Shown: positions 1 to 6,440 of the stretch, in pieces | Layout: every line of letters starts with the position of its first letter | How positions within the stretch are numbered: position 1 is the first letter of the stretch | DNA from: Nocardiopsaceae bacterium | Lineage (GTDB): Bacteria > Actinomycetota > Actinomycetes > Streptosporangiales > Streptosporangiaceae | Assembly: GCA_031254715.1 (NCBI GenBank) | Contig: JAIRTY010000353.1 | Location: 1-10,371 of the forward strand | Length of the DNA stretch: 10,371 nt | Direction of reading: 5' to 3' | Notes under the pieces: model-generated | The model's database searches: none | What the model was told of the DNA's origin: nothing | Seen by the model: only the letters and a program-made list of their open reading frames with translations | Program-made: the position numbers and the translations under genes

Positions 1-690
1 GGAGGTCGCGTGCCGGTCGTGGCGGGCGCGGGCGCCAACGGCACCGCTGCGACGATCGAGTCGATGGCGCGGGTGCGCGAGGCCGGGGCCGACGCTGCGC
101 TCGTGGTCACGCCCTACTACAACAAGCCGCCGCAGAACGGCCTGGTGGCCCACTTCACGAAGGTGGCCGACGCCACCGGGCTGCCGGCGATTCTCTACGA
201 CATCCCCGGCCGGACCGGCATCCCGATCGCCACCGAGTCGCTGCTTCAGCTGGCCCAGCACCCGCGGATCGTGGGGGTCAAGGACGCCAAGGGCGACCTG
301 GCCGCGACCTCTCACGTGATGCTCGCGACCAGCCTCATCTACTACTGCGGTGAGGACATGCTGAACCTGCCGATGCTGGCGCTCGGCGCAGCGGGGTTCA
401 TCAGCGTGGTCGGGCACGTCGCCGGGGACCGGCTGCACGAGATGATCGACGCCTACCTGGCGGGCCGGGTCGAGGAGGCCAGGCAGCTGCACTACGACCT
501 GCTGCCGCTGTACACCGGCATCATGACCCGGACCCAGGGCGTGATCACGACCAAGGCGGCGCTCGGCCTGCTCGGGCAGCCCGCCGGCCCGGTCCGGGGC
601 CCGCTCAGCGACGCCACCGCGGCCCAGCTCGAGCAGCTGCGCACGGACCTGGTGGCAGGCGGCGTGAAGCTGTCCGGGGGAGCGGCGTGA
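1..690 (+). CDS. dapA: 4-hydroxy-tetrahydrodipicolinate synthase, 3' part (left end cut by window)
   Basis: DapA condenses pyruvate with aspartate semialdehyde in the cytoplasm, the first committed step towards diaminopimelate and lysine. The reading frame is open from base 1, and the first codons (G-G-R-V-P-V-V-A-G) align with the internal GR-PVIAG strand of DapA. The GTG at base 10 is therefore an internal valine, and the GGAGG at base 1 is coding sequence rather than a ribosome-binding site. The Schiff-base lysine lies in GVKDAKG (AAG at 280-282), and the catalytic tyrosine lies in ILYDIPGRTG (TAC at 196-198). TPYYNKP and the C-terminal TTKAALGLLG stretch are also typical. About 229 of roughly 300 residues are present. 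The missing 70-80 N-terminal residues would carry the conserved Thr-Thr pair of the active site. The gene ends 43 bases before rnj, an arrangement known in other actinomycetes. The family call is very secure. Confidence 0.96.
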   Translation, partial: GGRVPVVAGAGANGTAATIESMARVREAGADAALVVTPYYNKPPQNGLVAHFTKVADATGLPAILYDIPGRTGIPIATESLLQLAQHPRIVGVKDAKGDLAATSHVMLATSLIYYCGEDMLNLPMLALGAAGFISVVGHVAGDRLHEMIDAYLAGRVEEARQLHYDLLPLYTGIMTRTQGVITTKAALGLLGQPAGPVRGPLSDATAAQLEQLRTDLVAGGVKLSGGAA

Positions 691-733
691 CTGACCTGCA
701 GACGAGGGCTGGCAGGCGGGCCGGGGCCGCCCG

Positions 734-2428
734 GTGAGTCACCCGCACCCGGAACTGGCCAGCCCGCCATCGCTTCCCGAGCGGGGCCTGCGCATCGTCG
801 GGCTCGGCGGCCTGGGCGAGATCGGCCGGAACATGAACGTGTTCGAGTACGCCGGCCGGCTGCTCATCGTGGACTGCGGGGTGCTTTTCCCCGAGCCCGA
901 CCAGCCGGGGGTGGACCTGATCCTGCCGGACTTCTCGTACCTGGCCGGCCGGTTCGGCGACGTGGAAGCGGTCGTGCTGACGCACGCGCACGAGGACCAC
1001 ATCGGCGCCCTGCCGTACCTGCTCCGGGAGCGGCCCGACATGCCGCTGGCCGGTTCCAAGCTGACGCTCGGCATGGTCCGCAGCAAGCTGGCCGAGCACC
1101 GGATCTCGCCGGCCGGGGTCGAGGTAGCGGCCGGGGCGCGGCAGTCGTTCGGGCCGTTCCAGCTTGAGTTCTTCGCGGTGAACCACTCCATCCCGGACGC
1201 GCTGGCGGTGGCGATCACCACCCCGGCGGGCGTGGTGCTGCACACCGGCGACTTCAAGATGGACCAGCTGCCGCTGGACGGGCGGCTCACGGACCTTGGC
1301 GGGTTCGCGCGGCTCGGCGGGCAGGGGGTGGACCTGCTGATGTCCGACTCCACCAACGCCGAGGTCCCGGGGATCGTCACCAACGAGCGGGACATCGCGC
1401 CGGTGCTGTCGGAGATCTTCGCCGCCGCCCGGCAGCGCATCATCGTCGCCTGCTTCGCCAGCCACGTCCACCGCGTCCAGCAGGTGCTGGACGCGGCGGT
1501 GGGCTACGGGCGCAAGGTGGCGTTCGTCGGCCGGTCCATGGTGCGCAACATGGGAGTCGCCCGCGACCTCGGCTACCTGCGGATCCCTTCGGTCCCTGGC
1601 GGGCTCATCGTGGACATGCGGGAAGCGGAGGAGCTGCCGCCGGAGAAGATCGTGCTCATCTCCACCGGGTCGCAGGGGGAGCCGATGTCCGCGCTGTCCC
1701 GGATGGCCGGGCGCGACCATCCGATCCGGGTGGCCGAGGGTGACACCGTGATCCTCGCCTCCTCGCTCATCCCCGGCAATGAGACGGCCGTGTACCGGGT
1801 CATCAACGAGCTCACGCGGTGGGGCGCGCGGGTCGCGCACCGGGGCAACGCCATGGTCCACGTGTCCGGTCACGCACCGGCCGGGGAACTGCTCTACGTG
1901 CTCAACCTGGTCAAGCCGCGCAACTTCATGCCGGTCCACGGCGAGTGGCGGCACCTGCGGGCGCACGCCAGGCTGGCCGGCCTCACCGGCGTGCCGGACA
2001 AGAACATCGTGATCGCCGAGGACGGCGTGGTCGTCGACCTCGTGGACGGGCAGGCGTCGGTCACCGGTTCGGTGCCGTGCGGCTACGTCTACGTGGACGG
2101 GCTGTCGGTCGGCGAGGTCACCGAGACCTCCCTGAAGGACCGGCGCATCCTCGGCGAGGAGGGCTTCATCTCGGTGGTGATCGTGGTGGATTCCACCACC
2201 GGCAAGCTGTCCGCCGGGCCCGAGATCCACGCCCGCGGGTCGGGGATCGACGACGCCTCGTTCGCTGAGGTCATGCCGCGTATCGACGAGGCGCTCGGGC
2301 AGGCCGCCAGCGAGGGGATCAACGATGCCTACCAGCTCGGCCAGCTGGTCCGGCGGACCGTGGGCCGGTGGGTGAACGAGAACTACCGGCGCCGGCCGAT
2401 GATCATTCCGGTCGTGGTGGAGGTGTGA
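734..2428 (+). CDS. rnj: Ribonuclease J (metallo-beta-lactamase/beta-CASP RNase)
   Basis: The 564-residue product is a cytoplasmic zinc-dependent ribonuclease of the RNase J family, which combines 5'-3' exonuclease and endonuclease activity in mRNA decay and rRNA maturation. The metallo-beta-lactamase core carries HAHEDH at residues 84-89, NHSIPDA with His151, HTGDFK with Asp173, and a late metal-ligand histidine in VHGEWRH (His402). The beta-CASP region follows, with SDSTNAE at 204-210, ACFASHVHR at 239-247 and STGSQGEP at 310-317. The C-terminal domain ends in the family-typical RRRPMIIPVVVEV. Length is normal for actinobacterial RNase J. GTG 734 is the first possible start after an in-frame TGA at 692-694, and the N-terminus MSHPHPEL resembles the Streptomyces protein as I recall it. 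No clear Shine-Dalgarno sequence precedes it, so translation may depend on readthrough from dapA 43 bases upstream. No catalytic residue appears to be missing. Confidence 0.97.
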   Translation: MSHPHPELASPPSLPERGLRIVGLGGLGEIGRNMNVFEYAGRLLIVDCGVLFPEPDQPGVDLILPDFSYLAGRFGDVEAVVLTHAHEDHIGALPYLLRERPDMPLAGSKLTLGMVRSKLAEHRISPAGVEVAAGARQSFGPFQLEFFAVNHSIPDALAVAITTPAGVVLHTGDFKMDQLPLDGRLTDLGGFARLGGQGVDLLMSDSTNAEVPGIVTNERDIAPVLSEIFAAARQRIIVACFASHVHRVQQVLDAAVGYGRKVAFVGRSMVRNMGVARDLGYLRIPSVPGGLIVDMREAEELPPEKIVLISTGSQGEPMSALSRMAGRDHPIRVAEGDTVILASSLIPGNETAVYRVINELTRWGARVAHRGNAMVHVSGHAPAGELLYVLNLVKPRNFMPVHGEWRHLRAHARLAGLTGVPDKNIVIAEDGVVVDLVDGQASVTGSVPCGYVYVDGLSVGEVTETSLKDRRILGEEGFISVVIVVDSTTGKLSAGPEIHARGSGIDDASFAEVMPRIDEALGQAASEGINDAYQLGQLVRRTVGRWVNENYRRRPMIIPVVVEV

Positions 2429-2505
2429 GCAGGCCGGCAGGCCGAGCCGGTACGGCGCCGGCGTGGTCGCGCTCACGCTTACGCTCCGTAATGATTGGCT
2501 GTGTT

Positions 2506-2523
2506 ATCAGGGTGGGCCCTGAT
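2506..2523 (+). terminator. Perfect 7-bp hairpin downstream of rnj (candidate terminator)
   Basis: ATCAGGG at 2506-2512 and CCCTGAT at 2517-2523 form a perfect 7-bp stem with a 4-base loop, 77 bases after the rnj stop. A second, weaker stem follows at once (CCGCC 2525-2529 with GGCGG 2538-2542). There is no U-tract, but actinobacterial terminators often lack one. The hairpin lies in a relatively AT-rich patch (about 2487-2510) between two same-strand genes, so it could separate the dapA-rnj transcript from ftsK. It could also be an operator, since the dyad is symmetrical at DNA level. The hairpin is certain; its function is inferred. Confidence 0.42.
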
Positions 2524-2663
2524 CCCGCCGATGCCAAGGCGGTTAGGTGAGACTTTCCAGGCTCGCCCGCTCCGCTCCCACCGATGTTCACTCCGGCGAC
2601 CAGGTGTGACCTCCCGGCCACGACCCGGTTGCGCCCGATCGGCGGACACGCCCGGCGCGGTCC

Positions 2664-2692
2664 TTGGGGGGCGGTTGCCCTCTCGTTACCGT
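2664..2692 (+). promoter_or_regulatory. Candidate leaderless promoter of ftsK
   Basis: TTGGGG at 2664-2669 (-35-like) is followed after 17 bases by TACCGT at 2687-2692 (matches the actinobacterial TAnnnT -10). Seven bases later comes the ATG at 2700. This spacing would start transcription at or next to the A of the start codon, giving a leaderless mRNA. No purine-rich Shine-Dalgarno sequence lies in the 15 bases before ATG 2700, as expected for such a gene. The arrangement also explains the in-frame TTG at 2664, which would be part of the -35 box rather than a start codon. This is inferred from spacing and motifs only. Confidence 0.5.
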
Positions 2693-2699
2693 TATCAAC

Positions 2700-5438
2700 A
2701 TGGATACCCGTGTCCCCAAGGGTTCCGGCCGCCAGCCCGGCGGCACGGCCACTCGCCCGCGCCCGGCGGGGGGGACCAGGACCGCGGGATCCGGGGGCCG
2801 CCCGCGGTCACGCACCACCACCATGCAGCCGGCCAAGGCCCCGGCCCGCAAGCGCAGCCGGGGCGGAAAAGGCACCGGCCGGGGCGCAAAGACCGGGCGC
2901 GGCCGCGCCCCCCGGCGCTCCCCGCCGCCAGCGAACCCGATCCTGATCCTCATCACCTGGGCGATCGGCATCCTGGTGAGCGCCTACATGATGCTGGCGC
3001 ACGGGACCGGCTACGTGGTCCGGGCGCTGGGCACCAGTGCCAGGGACCTGGACCCGCTGCACCAGCGGGATGGCGCCGGCCTCGCTGTGCTCGGCGCCGC
3101 CATCGTGGTCGCCGCCACCACCTGGTGGCACATGCACAACGTCGCTGGCCGCATCATGTCCGCGTTCATCAGCGGGGCGCTGGGGTCAGTGGCGTGGGTC
3201 CTGCCGCTGCTGCTGGCCATGCTCGCCTGGCGGTTCCTGCGGCACCCGGACCGGAACTCCGAGACCGGCCGGGTGGTGATCGGGTGGACCGCGCTCGGGA
3301 TCGGGGTGCTGGGTCTTGTGCATATCGCGCACGGCACCCCGCAGCCGGTGGACGGCGCCGCGGCGATGCGTGGCGGGGGCGGGCTGATCGGCTACTTCGC
3401 GTCGGCGCCGCTGGTGGCCGCGCTGACACCGTGGCTGGCGGCACCGCTGCTGGCGCTGGTCAGCGGGTTCGGCGTGCTCGTGATCACCGGCACGCCGTTG
3501 CACCGGATCCCCGACCGGCTGACCGAGATCCGCGGGCTGGCCGCCCGCGCCAGGACGCCGGCCGGCGAGGGCCAGGACGAGGCCGGCACCGGAGACCAGA
3601 GCCGCTGGACCAGGCCGGTCGGGGCACTGGTCCGGGCCGGCCGCAGGCGCCCGGAGGCGATCGAGGCGGGCGAGCACTCCAGGCCGTACGACACGCCGCT
3701 GGTCGGGGCGGACAGGGCAGGTGCCAGGCCCGGCCGCGGCGCTGCCGCTGGCGGCCGGGCCGGGGACGAGGACGGTGCCGCGGCGGGCTCAGGCCCCGGC
3801 GAGCCGGCCCCGAACGGGCGGCCGGCGGTGGCGGCCGAGGATGACGGGCTGCTCGACATGCTCGGCTTCAGCCCGCCGGCGCCGGCCGGGCAGGCGCCGC
3901 CGGTCCCGCACGCCAGCCCGCAGCCCGGCCGGAACGAGCAGTTGACGCTGACCGCAGCGAGCGATGCGAGCTATACGCTGCCGCCCGCCGCCCTGCTGCG
4001 GCCCGGCACGGCCCCCAAGACCCGCACCCGCGCGAACGACACAGTGGTCAGGGCGCTGACCGAGGTGCTGGAGCAGTTCGAAGTGGATGCCCAGGTCACC
4101 GGGTTCAGCCGAGGGCCGACGGTGACCCGGTACGAGATCGAGCTGGGGCCGGCGGTCAAGGTGGAGCGGGTCACCCAGCTCGCCAGGAACATCGCCTACG
4201 CCGTGAAGAGCGCGGACGTGCGCATCCTGTCGCCGATTCCGGGCAAGTCCGCGATCGGCGTGGAGATCCCCAACGCCGACAAGGAGATCGTCAGCCTGGG
4301 CGACGTGCTGCGGTCACCGGCCAGCGTGAACGAGACGCACCCGCTGGTGGTCGGGCTCGGCAAGGACGTTGAGGGCAACACGGTGGTGGCGAACGTGGCC
4401 AAGATGCCGCACATGCTCATCGCCGGTGCCACCGGATCCGGGAAATCAACCTGCGTTAACGGTCTCATTACCTCTGTTTTGCTGAGGTCCACGCCGGATG
4501 ACGTCCGGATGATCCTCGTTGACCCTAAAAGGGTAGAGCTGGCGATCTATCAGGGAATACCGCACCTCATCACCCCGATCATCACGAGTCCTAAGAAAGC
4601 CGCCGAGGCGCTGCAGTGGGTGGTCGGCGAGATGGACCGCCGCTATGACGATCTGGCGGCTTCCGGATTCCGGCACCTGGACGATTTCAACAAGGCGGTG
4701 CGGGCCGGCCGGCTCACCCCGCCGCCCGGCAGCGACCGGGTGTACCTGCCGTATCCGTACCTGCTCGTCATCGTGGACGAGCTGGCCGACCTCATGATGG
4801 TGGCGCCCCGCGACGTGGAGGATGCGGTGGTCCGCATCACCCAGCTCGCCCGGGCGGCGGGCATTCATCTCGTGCTGGCCACCCAGCGCCCCAGCGTCGA
4901 CGTGGTGACCGGGCTGATCAAGGCGAACGTCCCCTCCCGGCTCGCGTTCGCCACCTCCAGCCTGGCCGATAGCCGGGTGATCCTGGACCAGCCGGGCGCG
5001 GAGAAGCTGCTCGGTCAGGGGGACGCGCTGTTCCTGCCGATGGGGGCGAGCAAGCCGCTGCGGCTGCAGAACGCGTTCGTGTCCGAGCGTGAGATCCGCG
5101 AGGTCGTGGCGCACTGCCAGAAGCAGGGCGAGCCCTCCTACCGGGAGGACGTCGCGGCGCCCGAGCGGCAGCGTGAGATCGACGCGGACATCGGCGACGA
5201 CCTGGAACTGCTGATCCAGGCGGCCGAGCTGGTGGTCAGCACCCAGTTCGGCTCCACCTCGATGCTGCAGCGCAAGCTGCGGGTCGGCTTCGCCAAGGCC
5301 GGCCGTCTGATGGACCTGCTGGAGAGCCGGAGCATCGTGGGTCCCAGCGAGGGTTCCAAGGCCCGCGACGTGCTGGTGCCGCCCGACGACGTCGCCGGGG
5401 TCCTCGCAATCCTGCGTGGCGAGGGCACGGACGCCTAG
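2700..5438 (+). CDS. ftsK: DNA translocase FtsK/SpoIIIE
   Basis: The 912-residue product is a septum-anchored, ATP-driven double-stranded DNA pump that clears chromosome ends from the closing division site. The order is: a basic Arg/Lys/Gly/Pro-rich cytoplasmic tail (1-79); about five membrane segments (roughly 81-100, 125-143, 163-180, 192-209, 246-264); a low-complexity Ala/Gly/Pro linker (about 280-440); and the motor. The motor has Walker A GATGSGKS (576-583), Walker B LLVIVDE (Asp693, Glu694) and ARAAGIHLVLATQRP. The C-terminal winged-helix gamma domain is recognisable from about residue 834 (LELLIQAAELVV, FGSTSMLQRKLRVGFAKAGRLMD); in the family it reads chromosome-polarity sequences. 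ATG 2700 is chosen because a leaderless-type promoter sits just upstream; a TTG start at 2664 would add 12 residues but overlaps that promoter. Codon use shifts abruptly to A/T-ending codons at about 4443-4606, over the Walker A region. The assignment is very secure. Confidence 0.96.
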   Translation: MDTRVPKGSGRQPGGTATRPRPAGGTRTAGSGGRPRSRTTTMQPAKAPARKRSRGGKGTGRGAKTGRGRAPRRSPPPANPILILITWAIGILVSAYMMLAHGTGYVVRALGTSARDLDPLHQRDGAGLAVLGAAIVVAATTWWHMHNVAGRIMSAFISGALGSVAWVLPLLLAMLAWRFLRHPDRNSETGRVVIGWTALGIGVLGLVHIAHGTPQPVDGAAAMRGGGGLIGYFASAPLVAALTPWLAAPLLALVSGFGVLVITGTPLHRIPDRLTEIRGLAARARTPAGEGQDEAGTGDQSRWTRPVGALVRAGRRRPEAIEAGEHSRPYDTPLVGADRAGARPGRGAAAGGRAGDEDGAAAGSGPGEPAPNGRPAVAAEDDGLLDMLGFSPPAPAGQAPPVPHASPQPGRNEQLTLTAASDASYTLPPAALLRPGTAPKTRTRANDTVVRALTEVLEQFEVDAQVTGFSRGPTVTRYEIELGPAVKVERVTQLARNIAYAVKSADVRILSPIPGKSAIGVEIPNADKEIVSLGDVLRSPASVNETHPLVVGLGKDVEGNTVVANVAKMPHMLIAGATGSGKSTCVNGLITSVLLRSTPDDVRMILVDPKRVELAIYQGIPHLITPIITSPKKAAEALQWVVGEMDRRYDDLAASGFRHLDDFNKAVRAGRLTPPPGSDRVYLPYPYLLVIVDELADLMMVAPRDVEDAVVRITQLARAAGIHLVLATQRPSVDVVTGLIKANVPSRLAFATSSLADSRVILDQPGAEKLLGQGDALFLPMGASKPLRLQNAFVSEREIREVVAHCQKQGEPSYREDVAAPERQREIDADIGDDLELLIQAAELVVSTQFGSTSMLQRKLRVGFAKAGRLMDLLESRSIVGPSEGSKARDVLVPPDDVAGVLAILRGEGTDA

Positions 5439-5510
5439 CGGACGGATACAGCCAGGTAACAGCTGGCCGAACCTGCTGCGGCGATTCCCGCGCCGTATCG
5501 GGGGCATGTC

Positions 5511-5516
5511 TACACT
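5511..5516 (+). promoter_or_regulatory. Possible -10 element for the RodZ-like gene
   Basis: TACACT lies in the gap between ftsK and the RodZ-like gene and fits the TAnnnT -10 pattern. Initiation about 7 bases downstream (near 5523) would give a leader of about 90 bases containing the structures described at 5526-5606. No convincing -35 hexamer is seen 16-18 bases upstream, so this is a weak call. Confidence 0.28.
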
Positions 5517-5525
5517 TGGTTACCT

Positions 5526-5606
5526 GTCCCACAGCCTGGGACCCCTTCCCATTAGTTCACTGTGCCCGCACCCCGGGCGGAACGCAGTGCCATTAGTCAG
5601 TGGAGG
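5526..5606 (+). promoter_or_regulatory. Structured leader with alternative stems before the RodZ-like gene
   Basis: A perfect hairpin is formed by GTCCCA (5526-5531) and TGGGAC (5537-5542). Downstream, CACTG at 5558-5562 can pair with either of two CAGTG copies. One is at 5585-5589, enclosing an inner GCCCG/CGGGC stem at 5564-5578. The other is at 5598-5602, whose helix extends into the GGA of the ribosome-binding site GGAGG (5602-5606). The 8-base word CCATTAGT occurs twice, at 5549-5556 and 5590-5597, 41 bases apart. The words and pairings are directly visible; a regulatory role is conjecture, as short helices arise readily by chance. Confidence 0.3.
5602..5606 (+). promoter_or_regulatory. 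Ribosome-binding site that fixes the RodZ-like gene start
   Basis: GGAGG lies 6 bases before GTG 5613 (spacer CGCGGC), close to ideal spacing. It supports GTG 5613 over the upstream in-frame GTG at 5562, which has no comparable site and would add 17 residues ahead of the conserved HTH domain. Confidence 0.7.
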
Positions 5607-5612
5607 CGCGGC

Positions 5613-6380
5613 GTGAGCATTGGTGGCGCCCTGGCGGAAGCACGCAGCCGGGCCGGTCTCACCATTACGCAAGTCAGCCAGCGAACCTGCATCCGGGAAA
5701 CCATCATCCGGGGCATTGAGCGCGACGACTTTTCCGCTTGCGGCGGCGACTTCTATGCGCGCGGACATATCCGCAGCATCGCCAGGGTCGTGGGGGCCGA
5801 CCCCGAGGAGCTGATCCGGGACTACGACGCCGCCCACGCGGGCGCGAAGGAGATCCGGGCAGCGGACGTATTCGAGCCTGCCACCCCTATCAAGCTCAAG
5901 GAACGGCGCTCGCCCAACTGGAGCGTGGCCATGGTGATCGTGCTCGCCGTCGTGCTCGGCTACGGCGTGTACCGGCTGGTGGCTCCCGGCCCGCAGCACG
6001 TGGCGACGTCGGCCAGGGTGAAGCCGACCGCGGCACGGCCGGCGCCGGCGCATTCGGTGACTCCCTCGCCCACCCCGTCGGCGACCCCCGCGGCGGCGGC
6101 GCCGAGCCACCGGGTGACCGTCCGCCTCACCGCCTTGCAGGATTGCTGGGTCGGGTTCACCCGGCCGGACGGCAGCTACCTGAAGACCGCGTACATCAGC
6201 GGCGGCACGACCAGGACCTGGACCTTCCAGCATCGGGTGAGCATGAAGATCGGGAACCCGGGCGGGATCCTGCTCATGGTCAACGGCAAGAACTACGGCC
6301 GCCCCGGTCACCAGGGGCAGCCGGTCACGCTGTCACTCGGGCCCGGCCACAAGCTGGCCACCCGGGCCACGGGCGGTTAG
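5613..6380 (+). CDS. RodZ-like membrane protein: N-terminal HTH, one TM segment, C-terminal DUF4115
   Basis: The 255-residue protein has the RodZ architecture. A helix-turn-helix of the HTH_25 type covers about residues 4-65 (GLTITQVSQRTCIRETIIRGIERDD, then CGGDFYARGHIRSIA). A juxtamembrane basic stretch (KLKERRSPNW) leads to a single membrane span at about 104-122. A Ser/Thr/Pro/Ala-rich extracytoplasmic linker (about 128-165) precedes a C-terminal DUF4115-type beta domain (about 168-245; VTVRLTALQDCWVGF to LLMVNGKNYG). In rods RodZ links MreB to the wall-synthesis machinery. In actinomycetes the role is less clear, so envelope or morphology function is inference and I give no symbol. Start GTG 5613 has a well-placed GGAGG. 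The gene lies 174 bases after ftsK and 60 bases before rimO, the usual actinobacterial order. No signal peptide is present, consistent with a single-pass protein with its N-terminus inside the cell. Confidence 0.88.
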   Translation: MSIGGALAEARSRAGLTITQVSQRTCIRETIIRGIERDDFSACGGDFYARGHIRSIARVVGADPEELIRDYDAAHAGAKEIRAADVFEPATPIKLKERRSPNWSVAMVIVLAVVLGYGVYRLVAPGPQHVATSARVKPTAARPAPAHSVTPSPTPSATPAAAAPSHRVTVRLTALQDCWVGFTRPDGSYLKTAYISGGTTRTWTFQHRVSMKIGNPGGILLMVNGKNYGRPGHQGQPVTLSLGPGHKLATRATGG

Positions 6381-6428
6381 GACACACCCTGGCGCCCGAT
6401 GGGGGACGGGCAGGGGCCGGGGTTACCG

Positions 6429-6434
6429 TAGGCT
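6429..6434 (+). promoter_or_regulatory. Candidate -10 element (TAGGCT) for leaderless rimO
   Basis: TAGGCT is a common actinobacterial -10 form, and it ends 6 bases before the rimO GTG at 6441. Initiation would then fall on the start codon. No Shine-Dalgarno sequence precedes that codon, which suits a leaderless mRNA. An overlapping TACCGT at 6424-6429 is an alternative hexamer. No recognisable -35 box is present. If real, rimO-pgsA-cinA would be transcribed from here as well as by readthrough from the RodZ-like gene. Confidence 0.48.
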
Positions 6435-6440
6435 GCCGGT

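Noticed and set aside
605..2476. 623-residue minus-strand open frame antisense to rnj
   Set aside because: It mirrors rnj, which has full catalytic motifs and family-length homology. The antisense product is His/Asp/Arg/Pro-rich with no recognisable domain, as expected from GC-biased codons read backwards.
2479..2507. TTACGC - 17 - TGTTAT as a second promoter upstream of ftsK
   Set aside because: The -35 matches consensus at only two positions, and the putative -10 runs into the hairpin at 2506; evidence is too weak.
2495..3844. 449-residue plus-strand open frame across the ftsK promoter and N-terminal region
   Set aside because: The ftsK frame gives hydrophobic membrane segments and conserved FtsK N-terminal sequence over the same bases. 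This frame gives only Arg/Gly/Pro/Ala-rich low-complexity sequence.
4446..5507. 353-residue minus-strand open frame over the ftsK motor
   Set aside because: It lies opposite the highly conserved FtsK motor and gamma domain; composition is that of a GC-rich antisense shadow and no domain is recognised.
5562..5612. Longer N-terminus for the RodZ-like protein from GTG 5562
   Set aside because: GTG 5613 has an ideal ribosome-binding site and begins immediately before the conserved HTH; the extension has neither.
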